Positions 36,748 to 46,890 of a DNA stretch of 58,505 bases are shown here, one piece after another; the first letter of the stretch is position 1, and each line of letters begins with the position of its first letter. The stretch comes from an uncultured Lysobacterales bacterium. GTDB taxonomy: Bacteria > Pseudomonadota > Gammaproteobacteria > Xanthomonadales > SZUA-36. The position numbers were made by a program, and so were the translations under genes. Under the pieces are notes generated by a model. It saw only the letters and a list, made by a program, of their open reading frames with translations, made no database searches and was not told the DNA's origin. The stretch is from positions 1 through 58,505 of the forward strand of contig CALDVW010000052.1 of the NCBI GenBank assembly GCA_937924405.1, written 5' to 3'.

Positions 36748-37530
36748 ATGACTATATTGAATACACTGTTGGTCCAGGCCCAGCTTGGCTGGAAAGATCC
36801 GGTCAAAAATCGCCGGCACCTGGAAAACCTTCTATTGCAGATTGAAGGGGATTTCGATCTCGCGGTCTTTCCTGAAACCTTTACCACCGGTTTTCTGGGT
36901 GACAAGGACGTAGCCGAAGAGGGTATGAACGGGCCGACGGTAGAGTGGATGAAAGAACAGGCAGTCCGGCATCAAAGCGCCATCTCGGGAAGCGCGGTGA
37001 TCGTGGAAAATGGCCAGCGCTTCAACCGCCTCATTTTTGTCACGCCGGACGGATCGGTAGGGCATTATGACAAGCGCCACCTGTTCGCTTATGGAGGTGA
37101 AAACCGCCGCTACACGGCCGGCAAGGAACGGGTGATTTTCAACTACCGGAATTGGAGAATTAATTTCCAGGTGTGCTATGACCTGCGTTTTCCGGCCTGG
37201 TGCCGTAACCGTGGTGATTACGACCTGATGCTGCTGGTGGCCAACTGGCCGGCCAAGCGGGTCAGGCACTGGCGTTCATTGCTGGAGGCTCGTGCCATCG
37301 AAAACCAGAGTTGGGTGATCGGGGTCAACCGGGTAGGTGACGACGGCAACGGAATTCATTACCCGGGCAGTACGGTCGTACACGACCCTCTGGGCGAGTG
37401 CCGGGCAGACCTGGGTGAAGAGGAAAGCTGCGAGGTGGTGAGCATGGACCTGGCCCAGGTCAGGGAAGTCCGTTCGTCCTTCCCGTTCCAGGGCGACGCC
37501 GATGACTTCAGGATCATGGAGCCTGGCTGA
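36748..37530 (+). CDS. Omega-amidase (Nit2/YafV-type carbon-nitrogen hydrolase)
   Basis: 260 residues from the ATG at 36748. The triad is E43 (FPETFTTGF), K109 (HYDKRHLF) and C143 (FQVCYDLRFPAW). The FPETFTTGF and CYDLRFP wording is that of the Nit2/YafV group, which hydrolyses alpha-ketoglutaramate and alpha-ketosuccinamate or repairs amide metabolites. Length matches YafV (256). It ends 12 bases from the convergent channel gene. Confidence 0.9.
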   Translation: MTILNTLLVQAQLGWKDPVKNRRHLENLLLQIEGDFDLAVFPETFTTGFLGDKDVAEEGMNGPTVEWMKEQAVRHQSAISGSAVIVENGQRFNRLIFVTPDGSVGHYDKRHLFAYGGENRRYTAGKERVIFNYRNWRINFQVCYDLRFPAWCRNRGDYDLMLLVANWPAKRVRHWRSLLEARAIENQSWVIGVNRVGDDGNGIHYPGSTVVHDPLGECRADLGEEESCEVVSMDLAQVREVRSSFPFQGDADDFRIMEPG

Positions 37531-37542
37531 AAATCTACCGCT

Positions 37543-39249
37543 TCAGCCAGCCCGTTTCCTTGCGAAACGACGCATGATGGCACCTCGTGGCTGGGGGCGT
37601 CCGGTGGCTACACTGACCAGCGCAGTCGGTTCCCGGATACTGAACAGCATCTCGATTCTTGCGATTCCCCTTCCGGCAAACAGCAGGCGGTCACCTTCCC
37701 GCAATTCCTCACCGGGTTCCGGCAAAAACAGCCGTTGTGATCCCCTTTCCAGTAAGAGGCAGACGCAGGGCAGATTTTCAGGAGATGGCGTTCGGGCGTG
37801 CTGGGTCAGGTGTTCTAGCCGCAGAGAAACATTTTCCTTGCGGGCGGCGCGGACGCTTTCCGCCCAGATCCCGTTCAAATCCACCGTCCAAAGACTCGGC
37901 GCCCGGCCCTCGAGTATGGCTTCGAGACGCTTCTCAACTGTTTCCGCAAACAACTCGTCCTCTTTTATCATGTGCTCATTGAACACGACCAGCAATGGTG
38001 TGGTCGCCACGGCCAGGATCCGGCGGGCCAGGATCAGGCTTCTGCGGGCAACCAGATCCGCCTTCGAAGAATCGAATAGTTCGTCGTTTTGGGGTTTCTC
38101 CTGGCGCGCCACCACAAACAGTTCCGGGTTCAATTCGAGCGCGGTCATGACGATGGAAAGGTTGTCCACGTCGTCACCGGTTCCCGCGATAATCCCGACG
38201 GCATCTTCTATGCCAGCCTGCCGCAGCGTTCGTGCTTCTGTTCCGCGCCCCAGCACAGAGCCGGCGCGATTTTCAACCCGCTCCGGGTGAACATCGATCA
38301 CGGTATAGGGTACCTGGGCGTCATCCATTTTCTTCGCCATGCGGGAACCAAAGCGACCGACACCCGCTATGATCCAACGGCCATGGGGCGGGTTCATTTC
38401 CTCGCGTAAGCGGGTTCCCGGCACACTGATCAACCAGTCCTGGACAAGATACTTGGTGGGTGAGATCAGGGCCAGGTAAAAGCGTTCAGCGAATATGGTA
38501 TAGGGATCCACCGTGAGGTCCGTGCCAAATGACGCCATGTTAGCTGCGACCCGGCGGGTTTCACTGCGTGCCAATACCGGCAGGTCGGGACGCAGCAACT
38601 TGCTGGTGATCGCGATGGTCAGGTTGGCGTGGTCTTCGCTGGTGATGGCTATGATGCCGATACAATGGCTGACCTTTTCGTCGAGCCCGGCCAGGTCCAA
38701 CAGGCGCCGGTCGGTTACGTCGCCGGCCAGGGCCGGAAGATGTGAAAATGCATCTTCCAGGGCCATGCTGTGAATGATGTCTTCCTCTCTTTCGAGAACC
38801 GCCGCACTGATGCCCCGCTTCAGCAACCCTCTGACGATCATCCGGCCGGTGTAGCCAAATCCGCAAACAATGTAGTAGCTGCCTCTCATCCGGCGCACGC
38901 GCCGGCTGAACCTGCTGCGCGCCATAACGGCACGAAACTGCTGATCGACGAAGAGGCTGATAATGGTACCGATGGAATACAGCCAGGCGATTACGTTGGG
39001 AAAGAGAATAATGAAGGCGTAGAACCGCTGCGCATGGGTAAAAGCGGTTGGAATCTCACCAAAGCCTATGGTGGTGGCGAGTATGGCAATGAAGTACGCC
39101 GCCTCAAGGTAGGTGACCTGGATTGGATTTCCGGCTTCGTCCTGTCCCGGAATCTGGACCATGCCGAATACCGAAAGGGAATAGACCAGGATCATCAGAA
39201 TCAGCGGCGTTCGAATACGCCGCATGGTGAGCCAGACGATATCGTTCAT
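37543..39249 (-). CDS. RCK-gated potassium-channel-like protein (ion channel + two TrkA-N domains)
   Basis: 568 residues. An N-terminal two- or three-helix pore module carries the filter TIGFGE (60-65) in place of the usual TVGYGD. The first RCK/TrkA-N Rossmann domain starts YYIVCGFGYTG (125-135) and the second around residue 300 (IIAGVGRFGSRM); TrkA-C-like segments follow (VSLRLEHLTQ; GEELREGDRLLFAG). This is the layout of ligand-gated K+ channels such as GsuK. The start TAATG overlaps the stop of the DUF6394-like gene, indicating translational coupling. Confidence 0.85.
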   Translation of the reverse strand: MNDIVWLTMRRIRTPLILMILVYSLSVFGMVQIPGQDEAGNPIQVTYLEAAYFIAILATTIGFGEIPTAFTHAQRFYAFIILFPNVIAWLYSIGTIISLFVDQQFRAVMARSRFSRRVRRMRGSYYIVCGFGYTGRMIVRGLLKRGISAAVLEREEDIIHSMALEDAFSHLPALAGDVTDRRLLDLAGLDEKVSHCIGIIAITSEDHANLTIAITSKLLRPDLPVLARSETRRVAANMASFGTDLTVDPYTIFAERFYLALISPTKYLVQDWLISVPGTRLREEMNPPHGRWIIAGVGRFGSRMAKKMDDAQVPYTVIDVHPERVENRAGSVLGRGTEARTLRQAGIEDAVGIIAGTGDDVDNLSIVMTALELNPELFVVARQEKPQNDELFDSSKADLVARRSLILARRILAVATTPLLVVFNEHMIKEDELFAETVEKRLEAILEGRAPSLWTVDLNGIWAESVRAARKENVSLRLEHLTQHARTPSPENLPCVCLLLERGSQRLFLPEPGEELREGDRLLFAGRGIARIEMLFSIREPTALVSVATGRPQPRGAIMRRFARKRAG

Positions 39250-39632
39250 TAACGGCGAATCGTGATCGTCTCGGCCACCAGCAGGATTACGGATATGAAG
39301 TTGGCCAACAGGGCGCCTCCCGAAAGTGATACCACGCTGGAGAGCACTTCACTGGTCATCCCGCTTTCACTGACGTAGGCGGCATATGCCCAGAGAAAAA
39401 CGGCGATCAGAAGTTGCAGGTCTGCAACCAGGCTGGTTGCCAGCAGTACCGCCCCAAGTTGCGAGCGGTCGCCGAATTTCATGATGGTCGCTATCAGGCT
39501 GACGGCAAGGGCGCCACCGAGTTCCATCGCGTGGTGATGTTCGGGATTGTCGATGTCACCTATGAAAAAGCCGAAATTGAGCGTGAGGGCGAGGACGATG
39601 AAAAACCCGAATACAACTTTTTCAAAATTCAC
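39249..39632 (-). CDS. Small membrane protein, DUF6394-like, coupled to the K+ channel gene
   Basis: 127 residues from the GTG at 39632, with AAGGGAG as ribosome-binding site. About four hydrophobic helices: FEKVVFGFFIVLALTLNFGF, the GALAVSLIATIMKF region, GAVLLATSLVADLQLLIAVF and the C-terminal LANFISVILLVAETI. A conserved-looking loop GDIDNPEHHHAMEL holds three His. I recall DUF6394-type proteins next to TrkA-type channels. Function unknown; the one-base overlap of stop and next start suggests an accessory subunit of the channel. Confidence 0.75.
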   Translation of the reverse strand: MNFEKVVFGFFIVLALTLNFGFFIGDIDNPEHHHAMELGGALAVSLIATIMKFGDRSQLGAVLLATSLVADLQLLIAVFLWAYAAYVSESGMTSEVLSSVVSLSGGALLANFISVILLVAETITIRR

Positions 39633-39669
39633 GGAACAAACTCCCTTGTGGTTCTGACGCAGGGATAGA

Positions 39670-42462
39670 CTAGTTGGTTTTTTGTCCCGCTTCCAGCAAT
39701 TGACCCCGTTCATTCATGAATTCGAGGTCAGCAATCCCCAGATTCTGCAGTTCTGTTTCAATTTTGCTTCGGTCACCGACAACGACCCAGGTTAGCCGGT
39801 CCGGGTGCAGAACCTGCCCGGCGGCGGCCCGGATAGCATCCAGGTCGACAGCCTCGTACTTTTGCTTGAGATCAGAAACATAATCATCGGGCCGCCCGAA
39901 TCGCTCGTTGGCCTGCATGGCGGCCAGTACTGACCCGGTGGTCTCGTACTGCCCGGGGAGACTGTAGGCGTTGCTGTTGAATACCCTGGCGAGTTCCCCT
40001 TCGCTGGCGGGTCTGGTATCCAGAAACTGTTCAAATTCGCTGAGAAGCTCCCTGACGGCATCGGCTGTGCGGTCCGTTTGCACGGGCGCGTAGACAATCC
40101 AGGGCCGTTGGCCGCGGGCATCACGGAAGATGGTGTAGGCGCCATAAGACCAATGCTTGGCCGCCCGCAAATTCTGGTTAACCCGAGAAGCAAATTGCCC
40201 GCCGATGACATCATTCATCAGTTCGATGCCGATATGATTCTCCGCCCGCGTGGAGGGGGCCACGTGGGCGGCAAGAATCAATGATTGGGGCGCCCCGGGC
40301 TTGTCGATTATGATCATCCGGCTGCTTGCAGGGAATGGAACCCTGGCTATGGTCTTTTGGGGGACAGGGGTTTTTGGGGTCCGCCAGTCACCGAAAGCCT
40401 TCTCCAGCAGGGGCAAAACTTCATCCAATGTCGTGTCACCTGCTACGAACACGGTGCCGTTATCCGGACGGATCCACAGCCGGTGGAAATTTGCCAGATC
40501 CTCACGGCTGATCACTTTGATGGCCTCTTCGGTGCCGCTGCCGGTAAAAGGAATACCGTAAGCGTGGTCCTGACCATAAATCAGGGGTGGGAGTGTGCGC
40601 AGCGCCAGTGACAAAGGCTGATTCTTCTCCCGCTCAATGCGCGCCAGCCAACGAGGCCGCATGCGCTCCAGCTCCAGATTGGTAAATGCCGGATTTCTGA
40701 CCACATCGGCAAACAGCGAGATTGAACCGGCCAGGTTTTCCCTGAGTGCGGACAGCGTTATCCTCGAGGTATCGAGGTCCGACTCGGTACTGATAACAGC
40801 GCCCAGCAGCTCTGCTTCAGCGTCGATTTCCAACGACGAACGAGAACGCGTGCTTTCGTCCATCATGGCAAGGGTGAAACTCGCCGTGCCGGATTTCAGG
40901 TGCGGGTCGGCGGCGAAGCCGGCATCGAACTGCAGTGAGACAGAGACCATGGGAATAGCGGTCCGTTCAGCCAGCACGACGTTCATCCCGTTACTCAAAC
41001 GAGCTCGCTGAATTGGGGGGAACGCCAGATCCGGCAGCTCAGCCACCGCCGGCCTGCCTGCCTTTCTATCCACCCCGGTTTCGACCGTCTTGTGTTCACC
41101 GAAGGGAAGCACATCCAGTTGAAAAACGTTCCGGGAAAGCCAGCGTTCTGACGCTTCGCGGACCTCTTCCGCGCTGGCATTGTTGATCCAGCTGATCGCG
41201 GTTTTGAAGAAATCCGGATTACCGTCATATAGTTCGCTTTGCGCCAGGGTGGAAGCTTTGCCATAAAAACCGCCAACCCGCTCCAGCCCTCTGATCGTGG
41301 CGGCATTAATCCTGTTCCTGGCCCGCTCCAACTCGATTGCACCCGGACCATTCTGAATAAATTTTTCCAACTCCTGGTCGATGATGGTGTCCACCTGCTG
41401 CAGAGTGGCGTCATTGCTCAGAGTGACTTCAATGGAAAACAGACTGGCAAGTTCGAAAGGTTGTATTTCCACCGAAATCTCGACTGCATGAGGGTATTCA
41501 TAGACCAGTGCCTGATAAAGCCTTGAGTTTTTGCCTTCTCCCAATACACTGGCAGCCAGTTGCAGCAGGGAGCGGTCCCTGGAAGTCCAGCCCGGGGCGC
41601 TCCACAAACGATAACTGCGAATCTGCGACACCCGGTCGAACATGACCTCGCGCTTGTCGTCATCAAGCGCAGGCACCCAGGACTTCATTCGGGTAAGCGG
41701 TGGCCCTGCGGGAATGTCGCCGAAGTACTTTTCAGCCAGTTCCCGGGCTTTTTCCGGAGTGATGTCACCCGCCATCACCAGAACCGTGTTGGCGGCGCCG
41801 TAATAGTCCCTGAACCATTGATGGATTTCTTCCAGTGAGGCTGCATCGAGGTCCTCCATCGAACCGATCGTGGGATGACTGTAGGGGTGGCCTGCAGGAA
41901 AAAGGCCTTCAAGCACCCGGTAATACACTTTGCCGTATGGCTCGTTCTGGCGCTGGCGTTTCTCGTTCTGCACCACACCGCGTACGTGGTCGAGTTTCTC
42001 CTGGGTGACGACGCCCAATAAGTGGCCCATGCGATCGGACTCCAGCCACAGAGCAAGGTCCAGTGCTGGCGTGGGAACCGTTTCAAAATAGTTGGTGCGG
42101 TCAAGCCAGGTCGTGCCGTTAAGCGAGGTGGCGCCTACCTGGTCAAGCGGCTTGGAAAACCGGTCATTGTAATGCTCCGAACCCTCGAACATGATGTGCT
42201 CGAACAGGTGTGCAAAGCCCGTTTTTCCTTGCGGCTCGTCCTTTGATCCGACGTGGTACCAGACTCCAACGGCGACGATGGGCGACTTGTGATCCTCATG
42301 CACAATGACCCGCAACCCATTGTCCAGAACGAACTTCTGAAATGGAATATCGATATCCGTTTCTGCAGCCTGAGCGGAAACCAGGCTCAGCATGATGCCC
42401 ACACAAAGCAGGAGCAATTGTCGAGAGCAATTGCCGGCGACTGCGAAACTGCTCATAAACAT
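39670..42462 (-). CDS. Secreted M16-family zinc metallopeptidase (two-domain)
   Basis: 930 residues with a signal peptide ending near VSAQAAE. The N-terminal M16 unit has the inverted zinc motif H85-L-F-E-H89 in TGFAHLFEHIMFEGSEH and the distal Glu E167 (VVQNEKRQ). The C-terminal half (from about 480) has the M16 fold (LSNGMNVVLAERTAIP) but no HxxEH, so it is a non-catalytic clamp, as in pitrilysins and YmxG-like enzymes. It likely degrades peptides in the periplasm. The start overlaps the csiV stop (TGATG). Confidence 0.92.
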   Translation of the reverse strand: MFMSSFAVAGNCSRQLLLLCVGIMLSLVSAQAAETDIDIPFQKFVLDNGLRVIVHEDHKSPIVAVGVWYHVGSKDEPQGKTGFAHLFEHIMFEGSEHYNDRFSKPLDQVGATSLNGTTWLDRTNYFETVPTPALDLALWLESDRMGHLLGVVTQEKLDHVRGVVQNEKRQRQNEPYGKVYYRVLEGLFPAGHPYSHPTIGSMEDLDAASLEEIHQWFRDYYGAANTVLVMAGDITPEKARELAEKYFGDIPAGPPLTRMKSWVPALDDDKREVMFDRVSQIRSYRLWSAPGWTSRDRSLLQLAASVLGEGKNSRLYQALVYEYPHAVEISVEIQPFELASLFSIEVTLSNDATLQQVDTIIDQELEKFIQNGPGAIELERARNRINAATIRGLERVGGFYGKASTLAQSELYDGNPDFFKTAISWINNASAEEVREASERWLSRNVFQLDVLPFGEHKTVETGVDRKAGRPAVAELPDLAFPPIQRARLSNGMNVVLAERTAIPMVSVSLQFDAGFAADPHLKSGTASFTLAMMDESTRSRSSLEIDAEAELLGAVISTESDLDTSRITLSALRENLAGSISLFADVVRNPAFTNLELERMRPRWLARIEREKNQPLSLALRTLPPLIYGQDHAYGIPFTGSGTEEAIKVISREDLANFHRLWIRPDNGTVFVAGDTTLDEVLPLLEKAFGDWRTPKTPVPQKTIARVPFPASSRMIIIDKPGAPQSLILAAHVAPSTRAENHIGIELMNDVIGGQFASRVNQNLRAAKHWSYGAYTIFRDARGQRPWIVYAPVQTDRTADAVRELLSEFEQFLDTRPASEGELARVFNSNAYSLPGQYETTGSVLAAMQANERFGRPDDYVSDLKQKYEAVDLDAIRAAAGQVLHPDRLTWVVVGDRSKIETELQNLGIADLEFMNERGQLLEAGQKTN

Positions 42463-43463
42463 CAGGGAGTTTCCGCGTCTTCCACTTGAATGGCCGTGAT
42501 ATAGGCCAGCACCCCGATTACGGGGCCGTCAAAATACTCCATCCGTTCGGTTTTGACCTGCCTGCTTTGCGTCAATGGATGAATCAGAAACGAGACGGGC
42601 TCGCGGGGAGGCGGATTTTCATCTTTCGACAAAGCGTCTGCAGCCGGCGACGTTTCTTGCGGCCTGGTTGACAGCAAACTTCCGGGTGCGGAAAACGGCT
42701 CAGGTTCCTGGTAAACCGCATCGCGCAGCTGTAAATCCAGTTCCAGGTGCAGGAAGCGGGTTCTTATCAACTTCACAGATCCATCCAGGCGGTAAAAGAC
42801 ATTTGGATCCGGCAACTCCGCTTGCGCTTCATCCTCAGTTCCGTCCTGCAAGGCGTTCAGACCTGCGGCATCGGCAAATACCTGGGGTTGCTCCATAGCC
42901 GGGTTGTCTTCAAGCGCTTCATCTTCCAGCGCCTGTCTTAGGTCGGCGTACGGGTCATCGGTCTTCACGACAACAAGGTCATGGACCCGGAGCGAAGGGA
43001 AAGGCTCGCTGCTGCCCTGTTCCCATGACAGGAATTGTTCCGGGCGAAACGGGGCACTGAGTCGCAGCCGGCGCCAGGCTTCCTGCATGTTTTCGCTCAT
43101 CTCTTCAATGTGAACGACGGCGTTCGGATCTTTTTCGGCCAGTTCCTCCGGGTTCTCCACTTCCTGGTCAAATTCAGCGGGTGTTTCAGCCGCAGTCTCT
43201 GCAGTTCCTGCGGCGTCCTGCGCCATGCTGTCTTCCCCGGCTTCTTCAACGGGTGGCGGCGGGGTCAGAAAATCCAGGGACTCTGAATAATCATTAATCC
43301 ACTTCATCTCCCGGGGTGCTTCATTCTGGTCGAGGTGGCTCAGTACCAGGATTTCAACCCGGTATCGAACATCCTGAGCCTGTGCGCATGTGCTGACCTG
43401 CACAAATATGATAAAAAAGATTAAATAATATATATATCTATTTGAAAATAAATAATTAAACAT
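42462..43463 (-). CDS. csiV: CsiV-family periplasmic protein
   Basis: 333 residues from the ATG at 43463, overlapping the mfd stop by 8 bases. The N terminus is an AT-rich-encoded signal segment (YIYYLIFFIIFVQVSTCAQA). The domain opens YRVEILVLSHL. The middle (about 80-270) is acidic and Pro/Glu-rich, then come YRLDGSVKLIRTRFLHLELDL and QSRQVKTERMEYFDGPVIGVL, which I match to CsiV, a protein needed for D-amino-acid tolerance in Vibrio and usually beside mfd. Its exact role in the cell wall is unclear. Confidence 0.8.
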   Translation of the reverse strand: MFNYLFSNRYIYYLIFFIIFVQVSTCAQAQDVRYRVEILVLSHLDQNEAPREMKWINDYSESLDFLTPPPPVEEAGEDSMAQDAAGTAETAAETPAEFDQEVENPEELAEKDPNAVVHIEEMSENMQEAWRRLRLSAPFRPEQFLSWEQGSSEPFPSLRVHDLVVVKTDDPYADLRQALEDEALEDNPAMEQPQVFADAAGLNALQDGTEDEAQAELPDPNVFYRLDGSVKLIRTRFLHLELDLQLRDAVYQEPEPFSAPGSLLSTRPQETSPAADALSKDENPPPREPVSFLIHPLTQSRQVKTERMEYFDGPVIGVLAYITAIQVEDAETP

Positions 43464-46400
43464 CTGATTCCAGCCTTTCCAAAAGTCCTCTGGCCTCAAC
43501 AAATCTTTTCGTGTCTTCCTCTTCCCGCAGCAGGATGCGCAGCTTTTGTGGCCCGTCAAGACGAAAATCAACGCTGCGCTCCTGGATCAATCGTATCAGG
43601 GCGGCGGGATCCGCGCGGGTTTGTTCCTGAAATTCCAGCCGGCCGCCCTGTGGGCCGAGGTCCAGCCTGATGATACCAATCCGGTCGGCAATCAACCTCA
43701 GTTCCGCGATCTCAAACAGGTTCCTGACCGGCCCGGGTAAGAGGCCAAAGCGGTCTATCATCTCCACCTGCAACTCTCTCAGCGCACCGGAGTCCTTCGC
43801 GCTGGCAATACGCTTGTAGAGGGTGAGGCGCGCCTGTACATCCACCAGGTAGGATTCGGGAATGAGGGCAGGGATGTGCAATTCGATTTCGGCAGCCTGC
43901 CTAACCGTGGCGTCGAGGTCTGGCTCGTCGCCATTTTTCAATGCTTCGACAGCCCGTGCCAGCATGTCGCTATACAGGCTGAATCCCACCTGGTTGATCT
44001 GGCCGCTTTGTTCCGCTCCCAGCAGTTCCCCGGCACCGCGTATTTCGAGGTCATGAGTGGCGAGGGTAAATCCTGCGCCCAGCTCCTCCAGCGAAGCGAT
44101 CGCCTCCAGTCTTTTGCGTGCGTCAACCGTCATGCTGCGCCGTTCGGGCACGATCAGGTAGGCATAGGCCCGGTGATGCGACCGTCCCACGCGGCCGCGC
44201 AACTGGTGCAATTGCGCCAACCCGAAACGGTCCGCCCGGTTGATGACGATGGTGTTGGCGGTCGGAACGTCGATTCCGCTTTCGATGATGGTCGTACAGA
44301 CCAGGATATTGTAGCGCTGCCGGTAAAAATCGAGCATGATTTTTTCCAGGTCACGCTCGCGCATTTGTCCATGTGCGACCGCCACCCGGGCATGCGGCGC
44401 GAGTTCCTGGACTTCCCGGGCAATCCGCTCGATGGACTTGACTTCGTTGTGCAGGAAAAATACCTGTCCGCCACGCTGCAATTCGCGCAGCAGGGCTTCA
44501 CGGAGCAGGGCTTTGTCCCATTCCGAAATCAAAGTCTTGACCGCCATTCTGCGGGCAGGAGGCGTTGCGATAATGGAAAGATCGCGAATACCTGACATGG
44601 CCATGTTGAGCGTTCGCGGAATGGGTGTGGCCGTTAAAGTGAGTAAATCCACTTCTGCACGCAATTGCTTGAGGCGTTCTTTTTGCTGGACGCCAAACCT
44701 CTGCTCTTCATCAATAATCACCAGCCCCAGCTTGTTGAACCTGATGTCTTTCTGGATCAGGCGGTGGGTGCCTATTACGATGTCGACCGAGCCGTTTTGC
44801 AACTGTTGCAATACTTGCGTCGACTGGCTGCCGGTCCTGAAACGCGACAGCAGTTCGACTTTGATCGGCCAGTCGGCCAGACGGTCGCTGAAGGTCGAAA
44901 AATGCTGTTGCGCAAGCAGTGTGGTGGGCACCAGGATAGCGACCTGGCGACCGGCCTGAACGGCAACAAAAGCAGCTCGCAATGCAACCTCTGTCTTGCC
45001 GAAACCCACATCACCGCAAACCACGCGGTCCATGGGCTGTTGCGATTCCAGGTCGCCAATGACGGCTTCGATAGCAGTTTGCTGGTCCGCCGTCTCTTCA
45101 AAGGGGAAGCCGGAAGCGAATTCCGCATACAGCTTTTCGTCGAGCGGAAATGCGTAGCCCTGGCGAGCGAGACGCCTGGAATACAGATCCAACAGTTCGG
45201 CAGCTACATCTCGTACCTGTTTTGCGGCCTTGCGCCGGGCTTTTTCCCATTGCTGACTTCCCAACCGGTGAAGAGGGGCGGTTTCCGGGTCACTACCGGT
45301 GAAGCGGCTGACCAGGTGAAGAGATGAAACGGGTACATAGAGTTTGTCATTTCCAGCGTACTCCAGCATCAGGAATTCCGCCTGGCGGCCATCGATTTCC
45401 AAAACCTCGAGCCCCTGGTATCGGCCTACACCATGGTCCTCATGGACCACCGGTGCGCCTTCCAGGAGGTCGGTCAGGTTACGGATAATGGACTCGGGGT
45501 CGCGCTCGGACTGAACGAAACGCTGGGCCTTCGGCCTGGAACGGCCACCAAATAACTGTGATTCGGTGATCAGAGCCAGTTCGTCCGGGATCAGGAAGCC
45601 TTCGTCAACCGGCAGTATGGCCAGTCCAAGGCGGTCAGAACCAAGGACAAAGTCTGCGAAGACTTCGACCGGCTCGGGCCTGATATCGAAGGCGGCCAAT
45701 GTCGTTCTGAGTACCTCGCGCCGCCCTGGCGTGTCAGCGGCAAAAAGAATACGGCCGTCGAACTCGTCCATGAACGACAAAAGTGCAGTCGCTGCTTCCT
45801 TGCCGCGTTCATGGATATGAAGATCAGGAGCAGGCTCACTTGCGAATACCGGCTTATTGCGGGCGGCTGGATCCGGCAGGTGAGTCGTGGCGTATGGATC
45901 CAGCTGTTTTTCCAGCTCTTCCGGCGTGAAAAACAATTCCCAGGGGTCCAGCACCGGCCTCTCAACGTCGTGCCGCCGCTGCTCCCACCGCTCTGTCGTA
46001 CGGCGCATGTGATCATTCGCTGCTTCGTGAACCCCGGGTTGGAGCAGCAGGCGCGAATCCTGCTGCAGGTAGTCAAGCAGAGAAGAGGTTTGCGGGTAAA
46101 ACAACGGCAGGTACTGTTCCAGGCCCTGCGGGTGGATACCTGTACGAAGGTCCTGGTAAAGCGTGACCCTGCGCATGTCGACATCGAAACGCAGCCGGAA
46201 AGCACGCCGGAAGTCCTCAATTGCCGGTTCGTCGCAGGGATACTCGCGAGCCGGCAACAATTCGATGCGTTCCACCCTGGAGGTTGAGCGTTGGGACTCC
46301 GGATCGAAGCCCCGGATACTGTCGATTTCTTCATCGAACAGGTCGAGGCGGTACGGGGTAGAACTACCGGCGGGGAACAGATCCAGAACAGAGCCGCGTA

Positions 46401-46890
46401 TGGCGTACTGCCCCGCCTGATAGACCTGCTCAGATGAATCGTAACCTGCGTTGTTCAACTGCTTGCGGAACTCGTCGATCACCAGGTTCTGACCGGTCGA
46501 CAGATCAAAACTCCGTTGCCTGATGTAATCAGCCGGCGGCAGCCGCTGCATCAGTGAAGTGACTGGGGTGAGCAAAATTCCGTGTGTGAGCGACGCCAGG
46601 GAAGAGAGTGTCTTGAGTCGCTCGGCGATGATGTCCGGGTGTGGGGAGAACGGATCATAGGGCAGTGTTTCATGGTCGGGAAACAACTGAACCGGCAAAG
46701 ACTTCGTGGCAAGCAGTTCAAGATCTCTGGCCAGCACCTGGGCCTGGTGGCTGGAACGGGTAACGACCAGAGTTACCCCCCGGTAAGCGTTAGCCGCTCC
46801 ATCGATGGCTACAGCCAGCGCGCTGCCGTGCAGTCCGCTCCAGGATTCGACGGGCCCGCCAAAACGGGCTTTAAACGGGCTTGCGCTCAC
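43456..46890 (-). CDS. mfd: Transcription-repair coupling factor Mfd
   Basis: 1144 residues (E. coli 1148) from the GTG at 46890, overlapping the nhaC stop by 4 bases. UvrB-homology region N-terminal (DHETLPYDPFSPHPDIIAERL), then the RNA-polymerase-interacting domain (GAPVVHEDHGVGRYQGL), and the SF2 translocase: Walker A GDVGFGKTEVALRAA, DEEQRFGV, TATPIPRTL, HQLRGRVGRSHH. A C-terminal regulatory domain follows. It removes RNA polymerase stalled at lesions and recruits UvrA. Confidence 0.97.
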   Translation of the reverse strand: MSASPFKARFGGPVESWSGLHGSALAVAIDGAANAYRGVTLVVTRSSHQAQVLARDLELLATKSLPVQLFPDHETLPYDPFSPHPDIIAERLKTLSSLASLTHGILLTPVTSLMQRLPPADYIRQRSFDLSTGQNLVIDEFRKQLNNAGYDSSEQVYQAGQYAIRGSVLDLFPAGSSTPYRLDLFDEEIDSIRGFDPESQRSTSRVERIELLPAREYPCDEPAIEDFRRAFRLRFDVDMRRVTLYQDLRTGIHPQGLEQYLPLFYPQTSSLLDYLQQDSRLLLQPGVHEAANDHMRRTTERWEQRRHDVERPVLDPWELFFTPEELEKQLDPYATTHLPDPAARNKPVFASEPAPDLHIHERGKEAATALLSFMDEFDGRILFAADTPGRREVLRTTLAAFDIRPEPVEVFADFVLGSDRLGLAILPVDEGFLIPDELALITESQLFGGRSRPKAQRFVQSERDPESIIRNLTDLLEGAPVVHEDHGVGRYQGLEVLEIDGRQAEFLMLEYAGNDKLYVPVSSLHLVSRFTGSDPETAPLHRLGSQQWEKARRKAAKQVRDVAAELLDLYSRRLARQGYAFPLDEKLYAEFASGFPFEETADQQTAIEAVIGDLESQQPMDRVVCGDVGFGKTEVALRAAFVAVQAGRQVAILVPTTLLAQQHFSTFSDRLADWPIKVELLSRFRTGSQSTQVLQQLQNGSVDIVIGTHRLIQKDIRFNKLGLVIIDEEQRFGVQQKERLKQLRAEVDLLTLTATPIPRTLNMAMSGIRDLSIIATPPARRMAVKTLISEWDKALLREALLRELQRGGQVFFLHNEVKSIERIAREVQELAPHARVAVAHGQMRERDLEKIMLDFYRQRYNILVCTTIIESGIDVPTANTIVINRADRFGLAQLHQLRGRVGRSHHRAYAYLIVPERRSMTVDARKRLEAIASLEELGAGFTLATHDLEIRGAGELLGAEQSGQINQVGFSLYSDMLARAVEALKNGDEPDLDATVRQAAEIELHIPALIPESYLVDVQARLTLYKRIASAKDSGALRELQVEMIDRFGLLPGPVRNLFEIAELRLIADRIGIIRLDLGPQGGRLEFQEQTRADPAALIRLIQERSVDFRLDGPQKLRILLREEEDTKRFVEARGLLERLESDV

